NCBI GenBank assembly: GCA_031310005.1
Contig: CM062383.1
Span: forward strand, 3,224,001 to 3,288,000
Length of the DNA: 64,000 nucleotides
From: Dactylellina haptotyla
Taxonomy: Eukaryota > Ascomycota > Orbiliomycetes > Orbiliales > Orbiliaceae
Reading direction: 5' to 3'
A model generated the notes under the pieces. It saw only the letters and a program-made list of their open reading frames with translations. It did no database searches and had not been told where the DNA came from. The translations under genes were made by a program, and so were the position numbers. This document shows, one piece after another, positions 33,330-45,862 of this stretch (within the stretch, counting starts at the first letter, position 1; every line of letters starts with the position of its first letter).

Positions 33330-36300
33330 CGACTGTTAAACGGCGCAAAACCTTTCAAGAATAGGCGAAGTGCCTACCGGGTATCACTATTCAAATTCTG
33401 CGGTGTAGAATATTCCGCCTAGCCAAGTTTGGAGCAGGCGGTGTTGACTTCCTCCCCCCCAGTTCGGATACAACACAGTGGGCAGTGTCGCATCTCGTGC
33501 TCTATGGAACCTTCGATTCAGAGCTTGGTGTCCCGCGGGCTCAACAGCTCTAGGCCCCCAGAGTACATTGGAGCCCGGGGGGAGCCCGGTGAACCGTCTT
33601 TTCCTTCCTTCTTCTTGTGGTGGGGGAATATTGGACGATCCAGGCTGTGCTGACGTCTTACAACAACGCTCTCAGGTCGTTCCGATCTGAATGACTAATG
33701 ATCTCATAGGGTTTCTTTGCCATGGATCATCGGCATAATTGTGTGACTTATCAAATCCAAACACTAGGGTTATTGTTCTAGCAAGATTAGACTATATGTA
33801 CCATGCACCATGCATCAGGCTCGACTCGACGGCCTGGCCTGACCGAGAGATGGCTGGTTTAGGCGAACCGGATATCCCAACGACGGCGACCACTAGACTT
33901 GTGATATCCGAATGACAATTAGGACGTCGAAAGGGCAAGCCTTAACCTGATTCCCTCTCGTTGCGAGGTTGGTGCATGCATTTACGAACGGTCTTCCGTT
34001 GTCAAATACCTAGTACCTGTCCCTTGGACCAGGGCAGCAATTTACTAGCTGCATAGTCTGAAAGTCACGGGAGGTAGAAAAAGTAAAATACCGCAGGACG
34101 GGATAGGAGGCTCATATATGACACAGGCACGGAATGGGACGAGAAAGAGGGGAAATGACCTGATCTAAGCCGGATTCAGAGGATCGAGGTTCTGGGTAGG
34201 ACCAGACGCTAGAATCTCCAGTATTCCGTCTTAACCGATTCGGTTAAACCCTCCTGGAAGACTGGATACCGCCTTGTCGTTGGGATCGAAATCTCAAATA
34301 AGCCAAGGTCGAAAGCCTATGTGTCTATGCAGCATGGAATGCATTCGAAAATCAAGAGCTCACACATACTAACAGGCAGTGCAGTGAAATGCAGTGCAGG
34401 CCTGCTTGAGGCGGTGAGGTGCGGTAGACTTTCCAGTTACTGCACCACTGATCACAATGAGAAATTGTGGAAGCGGGCCATGGCTCCAAAAAACTGGGAA
34501 ACAGGTCGCTCAAGACCTGCAGCATCCTAATCCGGCGAAAGTTAGGGGGGGCTTATCGACATGCACATGCGAGAAGCAGCCTCTTCGGAGCGATAGAAAA
34601 GAAGAAAATACAAGGAAACAGAGTTCACGCGAAGATATCCGGTGGAAACAAGGGAAGCATGGGCAGAATACGAGATTCGAAAGGTACAAGGCCCTTGGAT
34701 CGCAATCTGATTTGCTCCGACTGAAATGGGAGAACGGGACGGTCGACTGGTTTCTCAACGTTTTTTTCTTTCTGAGAATGCCTAGGCGTATTGTGGCCGG
34801 TGGACAAGGTATACAATTCTAGATTCGCTATTGAGAGTCCTTACTAAATATAGCAGCTGGGTGAGAATGAGTTGCGGCTAATCCTAGTCAAGGTCTGTCA
34901 AAATGATAGAAATATGGGATGACAGGTTAATCGTGACTTTTTGCGCCAAGTCATGGGCCTGCAGCTGAGATTCTATTGTGAGAACCTTTCTTGTTTCAAA
35001 GTTATGCATACATTTGCATTCGTTTTCGAACTGCGTTAAAAGTTAGCCAGGCCGCTTCGTCAACTTACATCAAAGGCTTTGTTTGCGCTGCAAATCGCAA
35101 ATAATGATATTGTCGCCGCCGCGTCATAGGTAAATTAAAAATATATGTTTGCAAATGCAGAGCAAGCGGGAAAGCACAGTAAAGTCACAAGCGTTCTGTC
35201 GGGAATGGCGCTCTCGTTCTCCAAATCCATACCCTTATGATCCGAAAAATATCCTAAAAAATGAGTTGAGTGTGTTGGTTTAAGCGCCGCTTTACGACGA
35301 GAAACAGGCAAATCCAGTTCTGTGAAACCCGCTGGCAAACATTCGCTGCATCCCTGCTCTCAGATGCAACATTCGGCATTGCGGCCAATCACGTACGACC
35401 TGGTCCTTTTCTCCTGCCCTGGTCGTCCCAGGGTCCGTGGCGTATGGCCCCCCATGCGATTTGTACTGGTTCCCGACATTGGCCTCCCTGAAGCCCGTAT
35501 TCGACAAAGCGGTGTTCCGGAAGGAGGAAGAACCCAGTGATCGATGGCTGCACCTCGTATTGATAACGTAGCTGAGTCTTGAATATTGCTGGTTATGGCT
35601 CACCGCTGTCGCGACGAGTTTCTTTCTGACTGCGTCTGACGATGCTCTATTGACATCCATTTCAGCTTCAACGTCGATACGTGTGAAGCTAGAGGCTGCG
35701 CGCTGTCGGCTTTTGGGAAGTGCCGTGCATGCCAGATCACCAAATTTGTCCCGTTCAAGAGAAACGACACCTAATTTGCAGGCATTAGGCATGGTTTTCT
35801 GGACTGGGCGCTTAGACACTGCATCTTTTAACCGCTCCCAAAATAAACCTCTTTCGAGGTTTTTTTACACACACACCATTCCACACCCCTTGCCAGCCAA
35901 AAGTGCAATGCCAGTGTGTACCAGTACAGCTATTGTTTACTTGCACAACGCTAAATACCACACTCTTTCTTTTCATAGGTGCTGACCACTGATGCTAGGT
36001 CTGAAGTTTCCGGTCAGGAATCTCGACAGCGATCCGAGAGAGTGAGATCAGGCCTGAATGGAGAAACCGCGTACTCCAGTTCCCAGTGCGCCAAGCACAC
36101 GATAATAAGAGAGACAAAAAAAAGTTTCTCAGACACTTCATGGCGTCCTTCGTACATTCCTCCAAGGGTTTCCAGACACCATAACCAGACCGCTGGGTCG
36201 CACTAATATATCGAGGTGGTCTTTTTTCCGACCAAGTTGTGAGCCGGTCGAATTCCGGACTTCCTATCTGGCTCCGCTTTTGTAATTGGTGAAAAACACA

Positions 36301-39300
36301 CACGACAACCCTCTTGATTGGCGGCGCGGAGTCGGGAAAATTTACACGAGCGACTGGAGGTGCTCCACGCGGGAAATTCGTTTCTAAAACGCGAACCGAT
36401 TCCTTGCTATTTCAAACTCGGCGGATCCGACAAACCCATACCGCTCCCCTATTACAGCTGAAAAAATTTAGCTGAATGCTAAGAAGAGGGATTTATTCTG
36501 ACTGCGTGTCGGCTCAATCCTCCACTGATGCCTAAAATCGTCTGTTTTTCTGCGGCGGGAACCAGTTCATAGACGATGGCGGTATTGCGGGAAGGTGCAA
36601 CGATTCGCTAGCGGTTTTCTTGGAAAGTAAAACAAGTTTGTCAAGGTACCGCCGTCTGGCGCAAAATCGCCTAAAGTAAGGATCGGTCCACTGTACCTCA
36701 CCACCTGAACGAGAAAATTTGGCCCCACCACCGCCAGAACCCTCTTGTTGTACAGAATCCGAAACTAGACGATTGGACTTTGCCGTCCCATCCGACCCTC
36801 CTAGTGCTTGGCTTTGCATGAGATAGGCGTATTTCGGGGGGGACAAGGAATCCACTTTCCTCAAAGTACCAGCACAAGCGTGGTACTGAGGCTTCCTTCG
36901 AAGTTGATTTTCCTGTTTCTGTTGAGCTCACAGGCCCTGGCGAATGTCCAGGATGCAATGCTGGCGCATTTACTCCTCGTCTAGTGACCTACCTCCCGTT
37001 TCCTAAAATTACTCTGCGGCCCAATATGCGCGAGGGAGTCAGACACTCGCTCCCCACAGGTGCCCGTGACTTCGAGTGGTCAACTAGACGCAGGAATACT
37101 TTCATTAACATTTGGTGATTGTACCATCGAAAACATCCTTGCTAATGCGCTTTTAGCGGGAAATTGGTCTGGAGGCATCTCTTGCATGCTCTTCTTCTAT
37201 CCTGATTGAGCAATCCTGATAGCGAAGACATGGGTCCAAATCTCTGACACCCAAAAGAGCCCGACTCTTGCGTCTCCTTTCCGAAAAACTTGGAGCCTAT
37301 AGCAAACTCGATTGATGATACAAGGGCACGCCAAGGGTTATTTCTTAAATAATTTGCTCTTGGATGCACATGCATGATAGGAATCGAGTTTATTGTGGGG
37401 CAAGTTACCTCGAAGCCTCACTGACAAGAAGAGACCAATGCTGCGCCTTGGCTGCTGTGTGGTGGTGTGTCCCCCAATAATCAAAGTTAAGCCGAATTGA
37501 TTCTTAGGGAACATCAAAAATTTAAAATGGAGCTGCCGTCCCAGCTTGTTACCACCTTGTCTTGGGTCTGCTTTGCCAGAAGCATCGGCAAGCCAAGCTC
37601 TCGAGGGTGCATAGAATGGAGTGCATGAACAATTCAGGGACACCGCCCGCTTTGGCTTAAACGCGAAGCGCCTTTCCTCGGGGCAGGCTGTAGCTTTACG
37701 ACTCTCCCCTTCACCCTCGACCTCGTTTGAACTGGGTTATTCAAATCAGACACCACAGCCCGGCATCCTTTGACCAAAGCCCTACCGGATTCCAGAGGGA
37801 AAGGTTTAACGATTTGTGCATACTAGTCCTCTATCGGGGTACTTGTATGTAGATCCGACAGAGGCCACCCCGAAGCTCGAGGTGATTCGCCTTGCCCCGT
37901 TTAAGCTTCCCAGGAGTCAGGCACCCTTCTGTCACGGCCCGGGCACAGGAACAGACATTTCCCTTTCTTTACTTGACCCCCCTTCAGACTAAACGAGATA
38001 AAACCAGAAGATAAAATCTCGTTTACCGGCACAAGGAAGCAGCCCTCTTTTTTTTTTCTCCGTCGATGCGCAAGTACAAAAGCGGATCTCCTTAGATACA
38101 ATCCAGACCCTCCTCATCCTAGCTACCGCTTGGTTTACGACAAGGCTCTATTTTTTTATATATTACCTCCTCTCACCACCCCTTCAACTCCAAATCCTTT
38201 TCTCAGAGATAACTTTCTCTACCACTCGTGCACCCATCTACTCATCTACTAAGGTGGATAATCTATTTAATATCGTTCCTATTTCTAATATTCTCCATAA
38301 TACAACCACTGAAAGAGAAATAAACTGCCGTTCCTATTCAAAGAAGCTTTAGTTCTCTTTATATTGAGAAGTCGAAACTCCAACAAAGAGTACTGGGCTG
38401 TTTGTTGGATCTATTGTTGGATTCTTTTATCTTCCGTCAGGGTATTCGCGTATATTCCATCGACCAAGGGCTAGAATTCGAGTATCAACACCAATAAAAC
38501 CAACAAATTCGTCATCTCGACATTCGAAACATTAACGTACTTGAACGCCAACCAAACTATCAACAGCTCACGGCAACAGCAACGCGGGATAACAAACAAC
38601 GGTCGAGTCGTGTCAAAATTGACAGCGGAAATCAGCTTGTACATCTCAGATCTTGCTTTGAACAACAACAACAGGGAGACGAGGATCAAGGAGAACCACG
38701 ATAAAACATACACAGCCCTCGACTCCCATCGAAGGTGTTGATAAATCATCGCACAGGAGAGACATAGATCGATCGTCTTGTTTCGAATTTACAGGTTCAT
38801 TATTGGAGATTTTCAAGCCACGGGCCCTTTACGATAGCTACAATATCGACAGCCAAAAAAAAAAACGTACCAACCAGTACAACAGTTTGAATAGTCATTC
38901 AAGTCCTCTTGAAATATATAAACTAGAGTACTGTGAAACGCATCCTGTTGGGTACTCTCAAGACTTTTTCAAACCCAACTTTAAAAGATCACTAAGTGAC
39001 CTAAGCACACAACATATCTACAATAATTAGTCAAAGATTATAGCGCGAAGGTATTTTTGTGGCTATAGCATTTAAAGTTACAGAGAGAAACTAGCGTCCG
39101 GTTTATTTTCCTTCCAAAAAACGCTTTGTTTCGTAAGTCTTCCCCCTCGTCCGGACCCCCTTTGCTGCCTGTAAATATTCGGAGCCCCTTCAATTGCGCT
39201 CTTTTATCATATTTTGTGCTATCACAATAACGACCAACAAAAGAGACCGTTGCATCGAAGAATGTTCAATTCCGAAACGCATTGACTTTCGGTGATGCAC

Positions 39301-39621
39301 TTTAAATGTGGTAGTTAGGAAACATACTAACAGGTGACGAGACAGATATTCTCTAAGCCTTTCCGAAGATAGAACACAAGCATCAAAAGCCTGATCTATT
39401 CAAAGGTATGCCTTCAAGACAGATCTTTATAAAATTCGACTCATCTGCTGACTTTTGGCGCTGAGCGTAGATACAATCTTCTCCTTCAAACTTCTCTCTA
39501 CACTAGGACAAGCGCATACATACATATATATTTGTATATCCTCCTTTCCTTACTCTTCTCACCAGTGCGGGCCTGTGGACTTCATAGTTGGAGTCGCTGG
39601 CAAAACATCTACAAGATCTCC

Positions 39622-40817
39622 ATGACTGAAGTTATGTACCCTGTGGCGTTCTCCCAGGACTACGCATACCTTGCAATGCCTAAACGACGGACTTCAAACT
39701 ATGAACTTCCTCACACGAGCGTCGAAGCCGCTGGGGAGTATAACCTTCTAGACGAAACGCACCTGTTCAAGCAGGATGCGCCTTACATGACAACACCAAG
39801 AACGTCGCAAGAAACATTCCAACTGGAACTCACTTACGACCATGAAAACCTGTCCTATCATCCTTACTCGGGCGTTGAAACGAATACGATACCAGCAGGA
39901 TACCCAGAAAGCTTTATGGCATCACCGGAACACAGTCTTCATGGCTACCCAGGGAACAGTTATATGAGTGTCCCCATGCAGCCACAGCTTTCCCACGAAT
40001 CTATTTACTATCCTACTCCAGTGTCTCCATCTGTCGTTAGCGATTCTGCTGTACCTACACAGAGCATCGACTCTTTCAATCTTTCTGGTGCGCTTTCTTC
40101 TATCTCATACACCCATCTGCAGCCTCACAACGAAACTAAACCACAACCGTCAGATATTTCCATGGCACTTCAAAGAACTCTATCTGGAGGGCAGATCACC
40201 AAGCCTAAGAGACAGTTTACTTCAGCCAGGGAGGCGGTCTTCACGTGCCAGTTCCAAAATTGCGGAAAACATTTCAAAAGAATATGGAACTACAAAGCGC
40301 ATCAGGAGACTCACAACCCAGAGCGCGCGAAGCCATTCCAATGCGGATTTTCTTGCGGCAAATCTTTTGTTAGAAAGACCGACAGAGAAAGGCATGAGAC
40401 TTGCGTATGTATAAGAACCTATTGATTTGTTTTATTGGTATATTCACTCACATGTTTTTAATACAGGTCCATTCTAAGAAGAAGGAATTCAGATGTCAAC
40501 TTTGTAACAGCATGTTCGCAAGAAAAGATACCCTAAGAAGGTGAGCAAACTGATTCAGACTTTTTCTTCTTGCTTTGCACTAACATTAGTCGTGAATTAG
40601 ACATGAAGACGATGGCTGTTCTAAGAGGACTGGATTCCCAAAGACCAAGCCAAAGAGGCGAAGGAGCCCCGTTATCCCAAACAGGGAGCCTAACCCATCA
40701 CCAATCAAATCAAGCCCATCCTCCCGATGCAGCTCGAGAAAATCTTCCTTTGTTTCACGAACACCAATGGAGGCTCAACTACTAGCTCAAACCAGGGCTT
40801 ACAAACTCGAACAGTAA
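39622..40817 (+). CDS. C2H2 zinc-finger transcription factor
   Basis: Likely sequence-specific DNA-binding regulator. Exons 39622-40404, 40467-40540 and 40601-40817; 357 aa. The first about 200 residues are Ser/Thr/Pro/Tyr-rich and disordered, as in activation domains. Three fingers follow: finger 1 Cys209, Cys214, His227, His231 (CQFQNCGKHF...HQETH); finger 2 Cys241, Cys245, His258, His263; finger 3 Cys271, Cys274, His287, Cys292, of C2HC type (CQLCNSMFARKDTLRRHEDD). Both introns fall inside or at the edge of fingers: intron 1 splits finger 2 between its last two ligands. The C-terminus has a basic KPKRRR segment and Ser/Pro-rich sequence. The start is the first in-frame ATG giving MTEVMYPVAFSQDY. 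I do not recognise an orthologue. The gene stands alone in a 16-kb region. Confidence 0.85.
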
Positions 40818-43800
40818 GCCTTGCGGCTGATAAAAGCATAAGACACTCACTTTCGGAGTTTTGTTCCAACATGTATTGGCAAAAGTTATTCCTGTCGGCT
40901 TTCATTCATCATTTCGTATTTTTTGTTGCATTTGTTCGTTTATCATCATCTGGCGTTGTACTGGGACGGGAAGGCTCTTTCGTTTCAATGGCTTTTTGTT
41001 TAAATCATTCCCCTGTTTTCTCTTTACCATAAACTTTAGCTTCATTGCCTAGTGGGAGGTGTTTGGTCAGCGGAGTCACTCTCTTTGATCACTGTTTTTT
41101 GGGGGTTACTTCTTCTCAACCATTTCAGGCGTTTTTTAGAAGTATTGGACGCAAAGATCCTTCACATATGCACATCTGGAAATTTGCATTTGCCTATGTT
41201 TTTTGTTACTGGCGTTAAGGATTTTGCTTTTTTCTTCTTCTTTTTTCTTCTTTTAAAATGCCCTTTTTTGTCGTATTTTATTTATTCTATATTCTATGAA
41301 TCTAGTGCTTGGACATTTTACATCTCTGAAATATTTTTCTAAATCTCATACATATTCTGCATTCTCATAACCGAGGTTTTTCTGGTTTTGTAACTTTATT
41401 TGCAAAATTTCGAAGCGGGGATAAATCCGTATTTGTCTCGTATTTCCCCGGAATAACTGTCACTCCCTTGATGCAAAATTTTTCTCTTTTTACTTGAAAG
41501 TTGTCTTTTGGGTACTTCCCACTTGACTCCTGGAAACCGTTTCGCCAGAAAAAAGGCAGCCATTCTTTTTGTTGTAGTTACATGTCAAAATCTAGTTGCG
41601 CGATGTCTTGAACTTTAACGGTCGCGCCTGGCGACAGTTTGAAACGAAGCACTTGAAGTAGTAGTTACGCTGAGAAATCAAATGTCGCTTGCGTATTTGC
41701 GCTCGTACTGTTTGTCGCTTGAAGCTCTTAAAACCAACCTGCAACGTCTTGGATGCCTGGACGCCCGATGCAAAGAATAAGGGGAAGTTGCCAGCTACTG
41801 GCGGAAATTTTGCGTTGTGCCGCGCCAGTTTACGGATTGAGATAAATGGCCTCTTGTGTCACATTCCGTCTGAAGCGAAATACCCAATTGGAATTTTAAC
41901 AGCCGGCCAGCCCGCTCGTAATACCCTCGGCCCTCCCCACGATGGCAATTAATATCGATCGTTTGCTTGTACATAAATTGGGGGAAACCAGATAATCCGT
42001 GATCCCCACGATCGATAGCTTAAGCAATCATATGCGATGTACATGTCATGTAGGATTTGATTGTAATGTATGAAAACGTAACATGACTTGCAGCTCCGAC
42101 GCATGTTCGCAAAGGATCCGTTGACATTTCAACCCCGCTCGTTTGGCGGTCTTTCTTGTCTGTGACTTTTGCCCTTCCACCCTTGAACATCACGCGTATG
42201 TCTACCGACTCGCGACTTCGGTCAGGAGGAGGCCAGAAAAACAATTATGCAAGGACCAGGTTTTGAGACGCAAATTGCAGTTCTGCCCCCCAGCCAAGGT
42301 TATCCAAGAGGACGAGCCCCTCTTTTCCCACACCGCTGGTAATTTCATTGCCAACATGTACCAGTACAACGGTTGTTCAGCTGGGAGAGGAGGGAACGCG
42401 TCAGATCTGGGAATTTTCTTGGAACACAACCTTGTCGCATGCTGCAAGCTGCACCTCTCGGCGGGTAGAGCGTAAAAGACCAATATATTTTTGTCGACAA
42501 CTAATATAGAATACCACCATAACAAATTTTCTTTTCCTTCCCAGCCGGAGTAACCGTATTTGGAACAAACTTCAGGTTTGGGCGCCGGCAAAATAATATC
42601 CGTTGTTATCCCGTAGACGGTATCACACGATGATGATCGAAATAGTATCGATTATGGCACCAGGGCACCCTTGAACACTTTTGACGGTCGCTAAATATGC
42701 CTCGCCTACAACGTTAACCTCTATTATTAGACGATTTGAAAGAAATATGCCTACGAGTTCGCATTACTCTCGTCTCGCGCTCATGATGACCGAAAAGTGT
42801 CAGAATTTGCAAGCCATATTTTATTGTGTTTGCAAATTACGTTCTATTGTCCTCCCAGCAATCACAAATACATGGATGCAGCGCAAAGCTTGGCGGTCTT
42901 ATTTCGAGAATTAGTTTGCGTGTCTGGGCATCAAGGTTCTTCTTGGCGGGGAGCTGAACTTGCGTTGAAGGAAGGATCCATCTTGAAGTCTGACTGTCTT
43001 CGTAAGATACGATTCTTCTGCGACCTGAATCGGTCTACCTCACTGAGGCATTGTATTGTCTTCGAGATCAAAATACGAATTTTCATTTCGCCTTGTTTAT
43101 TGTTATGCGGGGGAAGCTTAGCTTTGGCAGGACGAATCGAGTCGAAATTCGAGACGGACTGGCCGCAGCAAGGAGCAGCAGCTACCCATGTTCTCAAGAT
43201 AACGGTACTAGCCGTAATCTGAACCCTCATCTATGACAAATGATTGGCCCAAATAAAATTTTCAATTGAGCCTTGGAGGAGCCTCATCTTATGCATCTTT
43301 CCTTGACAGAATTTTAGGGCTTACGGAAATCGAATCACGACCTCTGACTCTGAGAGAATTCGGAAGGCCTGAAAGGCCTGACCCTCGATATTGGAAGGAG
43401 AACCCGACGTAGGTAATTCCGACCTTGAGGTTTCATCTTTGGCCGAGGATTGCCTTAAGCGTAACCAAGGATCATAGCTTATGACATGATACGTAATATT
43501 ACACGAACAGATCATTCAAAAACAGACCAATAAACTTGCGACATCGCAGCTTCCAAAATGTTATACCAAAAAGTTGTTTTTCGCGATTCGGATAGTTTGA
43601 GTGTTTCGGTGAACCTCGAGAGCCTCGTTTGCCTTGAATCAGGGCTCGAATCGATGTGATCTTGAGATACCCGACACGATGCTATACTGCGTCCCCTATA
43701 TTGGCTGTGCAGGCGAGCGAATCCCAGTTAAACGGCAAACAATCTAATTTGGAGGCTACGGAGGCGTCTGACATTCCCTTCCGTGCCCGTTCAGCGAATC

Positions 43801-44548
43801 GCATGCAGGTTGTCATTTTTTCTTTTCGAGCATTTGAGACACCGTTGTATTCCCAGACAACACACTTTTTACTGGGTGGAAATTTCTCTAACATCCAGCC
43901 GCAGCGCATAATGTTGCAAGCGCCGTCCCAAACCCACCCTGCTGCGAGAGGTGTAATGTGATACTTCGGCTCCCAGGTTTGAACAAACGGCATAAATTTC
44001 CATATGCAAGCCCTCCACGATCGGTGCATGCCAAGCATTTTCAAATAGCTCAATTTTTGGAACTTGGGGATGTTCCCAGTGAGTGGGTGAGTGCTGCAAT
44101 TCAGGTGAAAGAAAAAGTGAACAGAATTGCCTTAATCTCGTTCGTTTTTGCTCCTAAAATAAAGAGGCAGCCTAGAGTAGCATGGCAAGCTGGACGGCGA
44201 GTGGAAAAAGTCAACATGGAGTAAAACTATAGTTTCTATTCACGGCTACAACGAAAATGCGTTCCCACATCTGTCTCGGTAATGATTGGCCAACATTCTT
44301 TGCTATTCGACTACTATAGCTATCTCAGGAGGGCAGCCGGATGCCAGATGGGTTCCATGACACATCCAGCTGCATCGAATTTCATAGATCACAATCATAT
44401 TCCTTTACTGATTGGATGATAAGCAGAAATGAATGGACATCAGGCTTTGGAACACCCACAAGGGCTTTGTGGATCCTTTGGGTACTGCCTCCCTTCTAGC
44501 TGTATCTGTGCCATCGGGAAAAAAGAAATCCTTTAGCAGATGGGTGGG
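40818..44548. other. 3.7-kb interval without a supported gene
   Basis: This holds the T-rich 3' flank of the zinc-finger gene (to about 41,400) and the 3' flank of the PI31 gene at the right end. Short open frames overlap on both strands without motifs. A 12-nt palindrome TGTACCAGTACA at 42,357-42,368 also occurs at 35,917-35,928. Confidence 0.5.
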
Positions 44549-45862
44549 TTATATGAAGTCACCGGACCCAAATCCGCCAAAGCCACTCCCTGGTCCTCCA
44601 GGTCCACGGGGAAGTCCACCTCTCGGACCTCCAAATCCGCCTTGAGGCCCTCCTCCAGGTCCAATAGGATCATATCTTGAGCCAGGTGGGAACCTAATAC
44701 CTGGTCTGTTAACTCTTTTCGAAAGTGGCAACGAGTTCTGACTCGTTGAGGGGCCATTTGTAAAATAAGAAGAGAAATTTGATCATTCTACTCACCTAGG
44801 ATCCGGGACACCTCTACCCTGTCGACCACCAAACATCGGATGGTTAGGTCCTACGAACATCCCATTGCCTTCTTCCTCACCAAAAAGCGGTCCTCTTAAC
44901 GGGGGATTTCTACCCAATCCAGGAGGATTCAAATCGTCATCCCCTATTCTAAATGGATTTCTCCCAGCCCCTCCTCCCATTCCGCCGCCAGGGAAGCCCC
45001 AAGGGTTACCGGGCGGTCGATTGATTTCGTACTCGTCCTCAAATCCCGGTGGATCGTCGGGGTTCCCAGGAAAAGGACGTTGAGGGTTTCGAGGCGGTAT
45101 CCGCAGAGGATCATAATCGTCCGGTCTCTCCATTCCTGGCGGCCGTGGCGGTCTTCCAGTACCTTCTCTTCGTTGACTAGAGCTTGAAGCAGCGGATGTG
45201 ACCGCCTCAGCTGCTTCTTCATACCCTGGCTTGTGCAATCCTGGTACAAGCTTTTGAATGATGCTTGTCTTAAACGTAGCAATCAAATCGCTCATTCTTG
45301 AGGGCGAAATGTAAGCTTCCCCAACCGGACGTTTCATTTCGGCCGTGTCATCAGCAAAGAAGGACTCTGATATCCAGTCCTTGGTGATGACTTCCATTGT
45401 CGCCGTCTTGTCGTCTCCGACACCTAAAGCCATAATGACGACCTTACCGCCCAGCCTGTTCACTTTGATAAGGAACTTCATGGCTGATTGGGTGTGGGAA
45501 TAGCGGAACCCATATGAAGATGTTGAGGTGCTCCATTGAGACGGAAGCGGTTTCAGGCTCGATAACTCGATAGCCTCGTCTTGCCGTAGCAGCACAGGAA
45601 TTAGCTTTGGAGAACTATACCCCAGAAGTCAAAAAGTAAGGAAACAAATCCTGAAAACGGGGCAAATCCTACCTATTCTGTCATCCTCGTCGAACCCCAG
45701 AAGTTTGAAGTCTACAGCAATCATACATGCATGTGTGAGCACCGCGATCGCCTCTGTTGAGCTACGAAGCGGGGCTCGCGACGCGGGGTTCTCATCGGTC
45801 CCGCCCAAGCTGGTTGTAATTATTTTAGTAACATTAGACCGATCCAACGGATTTAAGCTCAT
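44549..45862 (-). CDS. FUB1: Proteasome regulator PI31/Fub1
   Basis: Binds the 20S proteasome and modulates its activity and assembly or transport (PI31/PSMF1; yeast Fub1). Exons on the minus strand: 45862-45673, 45579-44796 and 44675-44549; 366 aa. The N-terminal FP domain starts MSLNPLDRSNVTKIITTSLG. It continues TEAIAVLTHACMIAVDFKLL and GFDEDDRI, then after intron 1 DEAIELSSLKPLPSQW and SYGFRYSHTQSAMKFLIKVN, followed by VVIMALGVGDDKTATMEV. The C-terminal half is Pro/Gly/Asn-rich as in the family and includes the conserved RYDPIGPGGG. The acceptor of intron 1 was placed at CGGCAAG (branch GCTAATT) because the nearer TATAG breaks the frame. The last residues are G-D-F-I; PI31 proteins usually end in a hydrophobic-Tyr-any motif. 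Divergent from the secreted orphan. Confidence 0.85.

Larger units (their letters stand above)
28621..39621. other. 11.0-kb gene desert upstream of the C2H2 regulator
   Basis: I read all frames and found no convincing gene. The open frames are short, many start at non-ATG codons, and those on the two strands overlap without recognisable motifs. No transposase, reverse transcriptase, terminal repeats, rRNA or whole tRNA was recognised. Base composition is ordinary rather than extremely AT-rich. Small structures present: an inverted repeat (29,406-29,506), a hairpin (33,307-33,329) and a palindrome (35,917-35,928). The last 1-1.5 kb (from about 38,200), pyrimidine- and A-rich, could be the promoter and leader of the zinc-finger gene. 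Confidence 0.5.

Noticed and set aside
36532-36958. Two overlapping minus-strand frames (110 and 86 codons) in the desert
   Set aside because: No ATG start in one frame, no family motif. I could not support a gene or a named mobile element.
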